A DNA stretch of 6,596 nucleotides from an uncultured Oscillospiraceae bacterium (GTDB lineage Bacteria; Bacillota; Clostridia; Oscillospirales; Oscillospiraceae): positions 1 to 6,596 of the forward strand of contig CAKTKX010000071.1 in the NCBI GenBank assembly GCA_934572365.1. The letters are read 5' to 3'. The position numbers were made by a program, and so were the translations under genes. Positions 1 through 4,945 of the stretch are shown one piece after another; the stretch's first letter is position 1; every line of letters begins with the position of its first letter. The notes under the pieces were generated by a model that made no database searches, was not told the origin of the DNA, and worked only from the letters and a program-made list of their open reading frames with translations.

Positions 1-88
1 ATGGCAGACCGCCTGGGCGGCGGTAAGAAATGTATTGACTTCGTTTTTAGCGGCAGTGGCCGCTGGCCGCAATCCTGTGGCCGAATAA
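1..88 (+). CDS. Possible 3' end of a plus-strand gene convergent with metG (partial, unrecognised)
   Basis: Reading the plus strand from base 2 gives 28 open codons, an Ala/Val-rich tail ending NPVAE, and a TAA stop at 86-88. The stop sits inside the start of a perfect inverted repeat (84-109), and a strong plus-oriented terminator follows at 172-202, as expected downstream of a plus-strand gene. I do not recognise the protein. A second frame starting at base 1 is also open for 32 codons, and one minus-strand frame is open too, so openness alone proves little over so short a stretch. The call rests mainly on the terminator orientation and is weak. Confidence 0.25.
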   Translation, partial: WQTAWAAVRNVLTSFLAAVAAGRNPVAE

Positions 89-109
89 AACGCTTTTAAG
101 CGTTTTATT
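84..109. terminator. Symmetrical AT-rich inverted repeat, possible bidirectional terminator
   Basis: Bases 84-95 are a perfect reverse complement of 98-109, with two T in the middle. The core ACGCT/AGCGT is flanked by A-runs on one side and T-runs on the other, so on either strand the RNA would form a short GC core followed by a U-rich tract. This would suit the space between two convergent genes. The GC core is short, so strength as a terminator is uncertain. Confidence 0.5.
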
Positions 110-133
110 AAAAACTCGTATTACAGAATAAGC

Positions 134-162
134 TGGGACGGCACGGCATTTCTGTCATCCCA
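134..162. repeat. Imperfect inverted repeat
   Basis: Bases 134-143 pair with 153-162 apart from one mismatch (139/157) and one wobble (141/155), leaving a 9-nt loop. No T-run follows on either strand, so it does not look like an intrinsic terminator. It lies between two stronger inverted repeats in the gene-free stretch downstream of metG. No function can be assigned. Confidence 0.4.
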
Positions 163-171
163 ACAAATGTC

Positions 172-202
172 AACGGCGTGACCCTGCGGTCACGCCGTTT
201 TT
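172..202 (+). terminator. Strong intrinsic terminator, plus-strand orientation
   Basis: A perfect 12-bp stem (172-183 with 188-199), mostly G/C, closes a CTGC tetraloop and runs into a T-tract at 198-202 on the plus strand. On the minus strand the same stem is followed by GACATTTG, a poor U-tract. The best fit is therefore a plus-strand transcript arriving from the left. It begins only 18 bases beyond the metG stop, so the stem probably also marks or stabilises the metG 3' end. Confidence 0.7.
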
Positions 203-219
203 GTATTCAACTTATCCTC

Positions 220-2178
220 TCAGCACAGCTTCGCGCCGGCGGGGATGGCGTCGCTGACCATTACCAGATTCAGCTTCTCCTCGCCCTTCTCCGTGTGGAT
301 GGCGGACAATAGCATACCGCTACTCTCCTTGCCCATCATCTTCCGGGGAGGCAGGTTGGTGATGGCGACCAGGGTCTTGCCCACCAACTCCTCAGGCTTA
401 TAGTATTTCGCAATGCCGGAGAGAATCTGACGGTCGGTGCCGGTGCCGTCGTCCAGGGTGAAGCACAGCAGCTTGTCGCTCTTCTTCACCGGCTGGCAGT
501 CCTTGACCTTCACCGCCCGCAGGTCGGACTTGCAGAAGGTGTCGAAATCCACCTTTTCCTCGCTGTAAGGCTCGATCTCCAGCGCCGGGACGGGGGGCTT
601 GTTCAGCTCCTCCAGCGCGGCCAGCTCCTTCTCCACGTCGATTCTGGGGAACAGGGCGGGGCCGGCTACGGTGGCGACGTCGGCGGGCAGAACGCCGAAG
701 CCCGTCAGGCTGTCCCAGTCCGTCCGTGCATCGCCCAGACGGCGGGCGATCTCCGCCGCGGTGTCAGGCATAAAGGGCTTCAGCAGACCGCCGCAGATGC
801 GGATGGTCTCCAGCAGATTGTACAGCACCTTCGCCAGACGGGGCTTACCGTCCTCGCTCTTGGCCAGCACCCAGGGGGCGTTCTCGTCGATATACTTGTT
901 GGCGCGGGAGATGACCTTGAAAACCTCCGCCAGAGCGTTCTGGAAGGCGTACTTCTCCATCTGTTCCTCGTACTTATCCCGGAGGGAGGACACCATGGCG
1001 ATCAGCTCGGCGTCCTTTTCCTCGTCCGCCGTCTGCACCGCAGGCAGGCGCTGGCCGAAGTATTTCTGCGCCATGGCCACCGTCCGGGAGACCAGATTGC
1101 CCAGATCGTTGGCAAGGTCTACGTTGATGGTGTTGATCAGCGCCTCGTTGGAAAAATTGCCGTCGGAGCCGAAGGGGAAGGAACGCAGCAGGAAGAAGCG
1201 CAGGGCATCCACGCCGAAGCGCTCCGCCAGAACGTAGGGATCGACCACGTTGCCCTTGGACTTGGACATCTTGCCGCCGTCCAGCAGCAGCCAGCCATGG
1301 CCGTAGACCTTCTTCGGCAGGGGCAGGTTCAGGCTCATGAGCATGGCCGGCCAGATGATGGAGTGGAAGCGAACGATCTCCTTGCCCACGAAGTGGACGT
1401 CGGCAGGCCAGAAGGCTTCCAGATCGTGGTACTTGTCGTTCTCAAAGCCCAGCGCCGTCATGTAGTTGAACAGGGCGTCGATCCACACATAGACCACATG
1501 GCCGGGGTCAAAGTCCACCGGCACGCCCCAGGTGAAGCTGGTGCGGGAGACGCACAGATCTTCGAGGCCGGGCTTGATGAAGTTGTTGATCATCTCGTTG
1601 ACCCGGCTGCGGGGCTCCAGAAAATCGGTGTTTTCCAGCAGGTCCTGCACCCGGTCGGCATATTTGGACAGGCGGAAGAAATAGGCTTCCTCCTCCGCGT
1701 CCTGCACCTCGCGGCCGCAGTCGGGGCATTTGCCGTCCTTCAGCTGGCTCTCCGTCCAGAAGGACTCGCAGGGCTTGCAGTATTTGCCCTTGTAGACGCC
1801 CTTGTAGATGTCGCCGTTGTCGTGCATCCTCTTGAAAATCCTCTGGATGGCCGCCACATGGTAGTCGTCGGTGGTGCGGATAAACCGGTCATAGGAAATG
1901 TTCATCAGCTTCCACAGATCCAGCACGCCCCGCTCGCCGGTGACGATGCTGTCCACGAACTGCTGGGGGGTCACGCCTGCGGCCTTGGCCTTGTCCTCGA
2001 TCTTCTGACCATGCTCGTCGGTTCCGGTGAGGAACATGACGTTATAGCCCTGAAGCCGCTTGAAGCGCGCCATGGTGTCCGTCGCCACGGTGCAGTAGGC
2101 GTGGCCGATGTGGAGCTTGGCGGAAGGGTAATAGATGGGGGTGGTAATGTAATAATTACCTCTGCATTTTTCGCACAT
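220..2178 (-). CDS. metG: Methionyl-tRNA synthetase
   Basis: This 652-aa class I aminoacyl-tRNA synthetase charges tRNA-Met with methionine in the cytoplasm, using ATP. The Rossmann catalytic core carries HIGH at residues 23-26 and KMSKS at 303-307. Between them lies one zinc knuckle with cysteine pairs C134/C137 and C151/C154. An anticodon-binding helical domain follows, and residues from about 543 to the end form the EMAP/Trbp111-like OB-fold tRNA-binding domain, with the typical SSGMLLSA stretch. Length matches the long MetRS form with this appended domain. The start at 2178 is chosen because AGGAGG lies 7 nt upstream; an in-frame ATG ten codons earlier falls inside the leader terminator and has no ribosome site. 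The N-terminus MCEKC holds an extra CxxC. The gene stands alone behind its own promoter and a methionine T-box. Confidence 0.97.
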   Translation of the reverse strand: MCEKCRGNYYITTPIYYPSAKLHIGHAYCTVATDTMARFKRLQGYNVMFLTGTDEHGQKIEDKAKAAGVTPQQFVDSIVTGERGVLDLWKLMNISYDRFIRTTDDYHVAAIQRIFKRMHDNGDIYKGVYKGKYCKPCESFWTESQLKDGKCPDCGREVQDAEEEAYFFRLSKYADRVQDLLENTDFLEPRSRVNEMINNFIKPGLEDLCVSRTSFTWGVPVDFDPGHVVYVWIDALFNYMTALGFENDKYHDLEAFWPADVHFVGKEIVRFHSIIWPAMLMSLNLPLPKKVYGHGWLLLDGGKMSKSKGNVVDPYVLAERFGVDALRFFLLRSFPFGSDGNFSNEALINTINVDLANDLGNLVSRTVAMAQKYFGQRLPAVQTADEEKDAELIAMVSSLRDKYEEQMEKYAFQNALAEVFKVISRANKYIDENAPWVLAKSEDGKPRLAKVLYNLLETIRICGGLLKPFMPDTAAEIARRLGDARTDWDSLTGFGVLPADVATVAGPALFPRIDVEKELAALEELNKPPVPALEIEPYSEEKVDFDTFCKSDLRAVKVKDCQPVKKSDKLLCFTLDDGTGTDRQILSGIAKYYKPEELVGKTLVAITNLPPRKMMGKESSGMLLSAIHTEKGEEKLNLVMVSDAIPAGAKLC

Positions 2179-2185
2179 AATTTGT

Positions 2186-2191
2186 CCTCCT
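2186..2191 (-). promoter_or_regulatory. metG ribosome binding site
   Basis: On the minus strand this reads AGGAGG, 7 nt before the ATG at 2178. It fixes the metG start and excludes the upstream in-frame ATG at 2208, which lies within the terminator hairpin. Confidence 0.9.
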
Positions 2192-2198
2192 AAAATAG

Positions 2199-2230
2199 AA
2201 AAAATCACCCGTGGGATAACCCAAGGGCGA
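2199..2230 (-). terminator. T-box leader intrinsic terminator
   Basis: On the minus strand an 11-bp stem (2230-2220 with 2215-2205) has one T:C mismatch, one G:U wobble and a 4-nt loop, followed at once by six T (2204-2199). It lies between the T-box core and the metG ribosome site. In this family it forms when charged tRNA-Met is plentiful and gives way to the antiterminator when uncharged tRNA binds. Confidence 0.9.
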
Positions 2231-2356
2231 CAAAAACTGACGCGGTACCACCTTGATTCGCACGGGCATTCTGTCCGTACCTCAAACGCCTGTAACGGGA
2301 CGACCCGGAACCGCCTACCTGGGGAGAATCCCCGCTCGACGGCTCAGCTCCGAGAC

Positions 2357-2359
2357 CAT
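2357..2359 (-). promoter_or_regulatory. T-box specifier codon AUG (Met)
   Basis: The triplet reads ATG on the minus strand in the context GGAAC-ATG-GTCTCGG, the usual setting of a specifier opposite an AGAGTA-type loop. It matches the downstream synthetase. Confidence 0.75.
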
Positions 2360-2460
2360 GTTCCGCTCCCCTCGCCGCACCCCCTCGCACCTTCCGGGGC
2401 TCTCTTTCGCGGGAGAAAAAGCGTACTCTTCTCTTCACAGCTTTTGAAATGTACAGCGCC

Positions 2461-2490
2461 ATTATATCCCGGTGCAGGGGGTTTTGTCAA
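2461..2490 (-). promoter_or_regulatory. Sigma-A promoter of the metG T-box transcript
   Basis: On the minus strand TTGACA (2490-2485) is separated by 18 nt from TATAAT (2466-2461). Both hexamers are exact consensus. Transcription should start near 2454, directly ahead of the T-box Stem I. The -35 box sits in the 13-nt loop of a perfect 13-bp inverted repeat, and one arm fills the spacer up to the -10 box. Confidence 0.92.
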
Positions 2491-2505
2491 CACCCTGCAC
2501 CGGGA
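2467..2505. repeat. Perfect 13-bp inverted repeat around the metG -35 box
   Basis: TCCCGGTGCAGGG (2467-2479) is exactly reverse-complementary to 2493-2505, with a 13-nt centre (2480-2492) holding the -35 hexamer. It could be an operator for a dimeric regulator. It could also act as RNA: eut messages reading past eutH would form a very stable hairpin here, though no U-tract follows it. A weaker 6-bp inverted repeat (2507-2512 with 2521-2526) lies between it and the eutH stop. The sequence shows the repeat only; its role is inference. Confidence 0.85.
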
Positions 2506-2536
2506 ATTTCCGATTTTTGCCGGAAAAGGCTGTCCG

Positions 2537-3619
2537 TTACGACTTTTCTTCCTTTGCCGTCAGCCACATGGCCACCGCGATGGCGCTGACACCGCCCACC
2601 AGCTTTCCCACGATCATGGGGCCGATCATCTCCGGGACGAAGCCCGCCGTGAAGCCCAGATGGTCGCCGAAGACGAAGGCCGCGGACACCGAGAAGGCGA
2701 TGTTGACCACCTTGCCCCGCCGGTTCATGTCCCCCACCATGCCGAAGGTTGCGATGGAGTTGGCGAGGCTGGCGATCAGTCCCGCCGCCGCGGCGTCGTT
2801 GATGCCCAGCCACCGTCCCGCCGCCATCAGCGGCTTTCGCAGCAGCTTTGTGATCACAAGCACCAGGGGAAACGCCCCCGCCAGGACGATGGCGATGGTG
2901 CCCACCGTTTCAAAGCCCTCCGAAATGGGTGCCATGCCGGGAATGATGACGAAGCCCGTCAGGGCTTCCACGACGGCCGCCGCCAGCCCCACGGTCACAA
3001 CGGCCACCACCAGCCTGCCAAACACCTCAAAGCCCCTGACCATGGCATTTTCCGCCCGCCACAGCCCCAGAGCGATCAGCGCCCCGATGATGACAATGGG
3101 AATCAGGTTGCGCAGCACCATCCCGATGGGAAATCCCGCCGTAAGGCCACCCGCGAGGACGCCCAGGGGGACGGTGACGATGCCGCAGAGGATTCCCTTC
3201 GCCATGACCGGCCTGTCCTTTTCCTCCAGAATCCCCATGGCGACGGGGATGGTGAACACCACGGTCGCCCCCAGCATGGAGCCGGTGAGCACGCCGCCCA
3301 GCATGGCCGCCGGATAGCTTGCCGCCAGCTCCACCGCCAGCGCGCCGCCGCCCATGTCGCAGGCAAGAATCGTTCCGGCAAACATGGCGGGGTCTGCGCC
3401 CAGAAAGGCAAACACCGGCACGATCACGGGCTTGAGCAGGTTTGCCAGCACCGGCGCAAGGCAGACGATCCCCACCATGGCCAGCGCCAGAGAACCCATG
3501 GCCAGGATTCCCTCTTCAAATTCCTTCCCCAGCCCCCAGCGGTTCCCAAAAATCCGGTCGATGGCGCCGGCCACCGCGAAAGCCGCCATAACCGCTATGA
3601 GGATCTCATGAAATGACAT
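2537..3619 (-). CDS. eutH: Ethanolamine permease EutH
   Basis: This 360-aa integral membrane protein belongs to the EutH family, which carries ethanolamine across the cytoplasmic membrane and matters most when the substrate is scarce or protonated. About ten hydrophobic segments span the length. Family-typical stretches include GKEFEEGILAMGSLALAMVG (31-50), APVLANLLKPVIVPVF (55-70), GADPAMFAGTILACDMGG (74-91), ANSIATFGMVGDMNRRG (286-302) and FGDHLGF (317-323). The start at 3619 is preferred because AGGGAG lies 8 nt upstream; the open frame extends 43 codons further, but that stretch runs into eutN and is neither hydrophobic nor EutH-like. It is the last eut gene of this block, 58 nt after eutN with a hairpin in the gap, and is followed by the metG promoter. 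No eutQ, eutP or regulator follows. Confidence 0.95.
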   Translation of the reverse strand: MSFHEILIAVMAAFAVAGAIDRIFGNRWGLGKEFEEGILAMGSLALAMVGIVCLAPVLANLLKPVIVPVFAFLGADPAMFAGTILACDMGGGALAVELAASYPAAMLGGVLTGSMLGATVVFTIPVAMGILEEKDRPVMAKGILCGIVTVPLGVLAGGLTAGFPIGMVLRNLIPIVIIGALIALGLWRAENAMVRGFEVFGRLVVAVVTVGLAAAVVEALTGFVIIPGMAPISEGFETVGTIAIVLAGAFPLVLVITKLLRKPLMAAGRWLGINDAAAAGLIASLANSIATFGMVGDMNRRGKVVNIAFSVSAAFVFGDHLGFTAGFVPEMIGPMIVGKLVGGVSAIAVAMWLTAKEEKS

Positions 3620-3627
3620 TGTCCTCT

Positions 3628-3633
3628 CTCCCT
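3628..3633 (-). promoter_or_regulatory. eutH ribosome binding site
   Basis: On the minus strand it reads AGGGAG, 8 nt before the ATG at 3619. It sets the eutH start well inside a longer open frame. A second purine run, AGAGG at 3627-3623, is only 3 nt from the ATG and is too close to be the functional site. Confidence 0.7.
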
Positions 3634-3645
3634 TACTATGGATTG

Positions 3646-3669
3646 TCCCGGAAACGGTATTTTCCGGGA
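3646..3669 (-). repeat. Perfect hairpin between eutN and eutH
   Basis: TCCCGGAAA (minus strand 3669-3661) pairs perfectly with TTTCCGGGA (3654-3646) around the 6-nt loop ATACCG. No U-tract follows, so it is unlikely to be a simple terminator. It occupies nearly half of the 58-nt eutN-eutH gap. Such intercistronic hairpins often protect upstream mRNA or adjust expression of the following gene; that role is inference here. It does not obviously match the paired hairpins bound by the EutV antiterminator. Confidence 0.75.
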
Positions 3670-3677
3670 TTCTGACA

Positions 3678-3911
3678 TTACTGCTTCTCGTCCACAATCG
3701 CCACAACGGCGGCGTCCACCGGGGCGTCCATGCAGTATTTGCTGGCAACCGTCCCCGTGGCGAGCAGCACCTTGTCCCCCGTTCCCGCGCCTACCTGGTC
3801 AGCGGCTACGATTCTTTCTCCGTTGCTCTCCACCACAAGGAAGGTCTGCCCCTGCAGGCACGCGGCCTTCCGCGTCGCCCAGATGGCGCCTACCACTTTT
3901 CCTACCTTCAT
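3678..3911 (-). CDS. eutN: Bacterial microcompartment vertex protein, EutN/CcmL family
   Basis: This 77-aa protein belongs to the EutN/CcmL/PduN family (BMC-P), whose pentamers cap the vertices of the polyhedral protein shell. The family pattern is clear: a starting beta strand MKVGKVVGAIWATRK, then LVVE, the glycine-rich turn GAGTGDKVLLATG (41-53) and a closing APVDAAVVAIVD (63-74). It is shorter than the enterobacterial EutN (about 95 aa) because the loop after the LVVE strand is short and the tail ends at VDEKQ. All core strands seem present, so it is likely functional. Translation starts from an ATG that overlaps the upstream stop (ATGA), with GGAGGGG just ahead, which implies coupling to the preceding gene. 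Confidence 0.93.
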   Translation of the reverse strand: MKVGKVVGAIWATRKAACLQGQTFLVVESNGERIVAADQVGAGTGDKVLLATGTVASKYCMDAPVDAAVVAIVDEKQ

Positions 3912-4306
3912 TTCTTCCCCTCCATAATTTCCTTCGCCAGCGGCGTCAGCACCGCGCCGGGACTTGGCAGCTTCCCCGCCGCCCGAAGCGCCCGGGCTTC
4001 CTCCGCCGTGATGAGCTTCTTCCGCCCGCCGTCCGTGAACAGCACACCCCAGTTTTTCAGCTCCCGCTGGGCGGAAGCAAGGCTTCCGGAAAGCATCCGG
4101 TTTTTCGGCGCTTCCGGGAGACCCGGTGTGTAGAAATAGACCGGCTTTCCCTCCGCCAGCGCGGACAGCACCCGCTCCTCCCGGAACCTCAGCAGCTGGG
4201 ACAGGGTCAGCGAGCCGATGACCACTGCGTCATAGGGCGGCTCTGTCACGTAATCGTAGCCCAACTCCGCCGCCGGTTCCTTTCCGATCAGCAGCGCCCG
4301 GGTCAT
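3908..4306 (-). CDS. Uncharacterised eut-operon protein
   Basis: This 132-aa protein has no function I can name. It resembles the conserved hypothetical proteins found in Firmicutes ethanolamine operons (I believe TIGR02536), through YDAVVIGSLT (25-34), then LLRF, and GKPVYFYTPGLP (53-64). That family is usually longer (about 200 aa from memory), so this copy may lack an N-terminal part. The C-terminal third carries KKLITAEEARAL (96-107) and PGAVLTPLAKEI (116-127), a pattern that recalls segments in EutQ and EutT-type proteins. There is no signal peptide or membrane segment. It overlaps both neighbours by 4 nt (ATGA on each side) and has GGGGAGG 8 nt before its ATG, so it should be made in step with PduL and EutN. 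A cytoplasmic or microcompartment-associated role is inferred from position only. Confidence 0.85.
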   Translation of the reverse strand: MTRALLIGKEPAAELGYDYVTEPPYDAVVIGSLTLSQLLRFREERVLSALAEGKPVYFYTPGLPEAPKNRMLSGSLASAQRELKNWGVLFTDGGRKKLITAEEARALRAAGKLPSPGAVLTPLAKEIMEGKK

Positions 4307-4911
4307 GGCAGTATCCTCCCCAGGTCGCCCTTTTGAAAGCCGCAGGCGTTGGCCTCGTCGTAGTCCAGATGGACGTAGGAGGCAAATTCCGGGCTGACCC
4401 GCACCGCCACGTCCTCAAAAATCACCGGGCGGGCTGTGTAGGCCTTCAGCTTCACCGTCTGCTTATCCCGAACGCCGAAACGGGCGGCGTCCTCCGGGGT
4501 CAGGTGGATGTGGCGCTTCGCCGCGATGACCCCCTGAGGAAGCGTGACCCGGCCGCACTGCCCCACGATCACCCCACCGGGGCTTCCGGCGACGTCCCCG
4601 GACAGCCGCACGGGGGCGTCGATGCCCAGCGTCCGGGCGTCGGTGAGGGAAATCTCCACCTGGGCGTCCTTCCGTTCCGGCCCCAGCACTGCCACGTTCC
4701 CCAATTCTCCCTTGGGGCCGATGACCGTGACCCGTTCATTCGACAGATACTGCCCCGGCTGGGACAGCGGCCGCTTGGGCGTCAGGGGATGGCCGAACAA
4801 CACCAGCGCCTGCTGCGCCGTCACGTGCACATGCCGCCCGGAGGCTTCCAGCTCCACAAAAATCCGTCCCGCAATAGCTTCGGCCAAAGCGGAAAGTTCC
4901 ATTTTCTCCAT
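4303..4911 (-). CDS. pduL: Phosphate acyltransferase, PduL/EutD type
   Basis: This 202-aa protein interconverts acetyl-CoA and acetyl phosphate, freeing CoA for EutE inside the shell and feeding acetate kinase for ATP. It is the PduL type, unrelated to classical Pta, and is built from two tandem PTAC domains. The histidine pairs expected to bind zinc are visible at GRHVHV (H27, H29) and KRHIHL (H134, H136), with a further HLDYDEANA at 181-189. The first 18 or so residues, including LSALAEAIAGRIF, form a likely amphipathic helix of the kind that targets cargo into microcompartments. The start at 4911 is chosen because GGGAGG lies 7 nt upstream; an open-frame extension of 30 codons runs into eutE. 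It starts 34 nt after the eutE stop and its own stop overlaps the next start. Confidence 0.95.
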   Translation of the reverse strand: MEKMELSALAEAIAGRIFVELEASGRHVHVTAQQALVLFGHPLTPKRPLSQPGQYLSNERVTVIGPKGELGNVAVLGPERKDAQVEISLTDARTLGIDAPVRLSGDVAGSPGGVIVGQCGRVTLPQGVIAAKRHIHLTPEDAARFGVRDKQTVKLKAYTARPVIFEDVAVRVSPEFASYVHLDYDEANACGFQKGDLGRILP

Positions 4912-4918
4912 TCGTTTG

Positions 4919-4924
4919 CCTCCC
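4919..4924 (-). promoter_or_regulatory. pduL ribosome binding site
   Basis: On the minus strand it reads GGGAGG, 7 nt before the ATG at 4911. It selects this start over a longer frame reaching into eutE and over the internal ATG three codons later. Confidence 0.85.
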
Positions 4925-4945
4925 TGCGGAAAAATCCGGACTGCG

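Larger units (their letters stand above)
2199..2454 (-). promoter_or_regulatory. T-box riboswitch, methionine-specific, controlling metG
   Basis: This is a tRNA-sensing leader that lets transcription into metG proceed when uncharged tRNA-Met accumulates. The conserved T-box core AAGGTGGTACCGCG is at 2254-2241. A 4-bp antiterminator base is possible between TGCG just upstream and the CGCG of the core. In Stem I, AGCT (2442-2439) and GAGA (2433-2430) can pair with AGCT (2349-2346) and TCTC (2355-2352), framing a specifier loop with AGAGTA on one side and ATG at 2359-2357 on the other. AUG is the codon expected for a methionine sensor upstream of metG. The distal Stem I loop GGTGCGA (2391-2385), closed by CCCC/GGGG, resembles the usual T-box apical motif. 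The 5' end is estimated from the promoter; pairings were done by eye. Confidence 0.93.

Noticed and set aside
35..60. Possible plus-strand promoter from TTGACT at 35-40
   Set aside because: No acceptable -10 hexamer is found at 16-19 nt downstream; that region is GC-rich.
1297..2193. A 298-codon plus-strand open frame opposite metG
   Set aside because: It is antisense to the conserved MetRS catalytic domain, has no family signature and no good ribosome site. It is a GC-skew shadow.
2179..2208. Upstream in-frame ATG at 2208 as the metG start
   Set aside because: It lies inside the leader terminator stem and has no Shine-Dalgarno. The ATG at 2178 has AGGAGG at ideal spacing.
2205..2462. An 85-codon minus-strand frame upstream of metG, possible leader peptide
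   Set aside because: It covers the T-box leader exactly. The RNA motifs explain this sequence, the frame would start at or before the expected transcription start, and there is no ribosome site.
2444..3616. A 390-codon plus-strand open frame opposite eutH
   Set aside because: It is His/Asp/Gly/Gln/Arg-rich with no recognisable domain, as expected for the antisense of a GC-rich gene, and it mirrors a clear EutH. The overlapping 281-codon frame fails for the same reason.
3646..3669. EutV-type antiterminator site before eutH
   Set aside because: EutV sites are paired hairpins with short conserved loop motifs overlapping a terminator. Here there is one hairpin, a loop that does not fit and no terminator.
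4926..4943. Small CGGA-TTTT-TCCG hairpin between eutE and pduL as a terminator or processing site
   Set aside because: Only four pairs, with no T-run after it. It is too weak to call.
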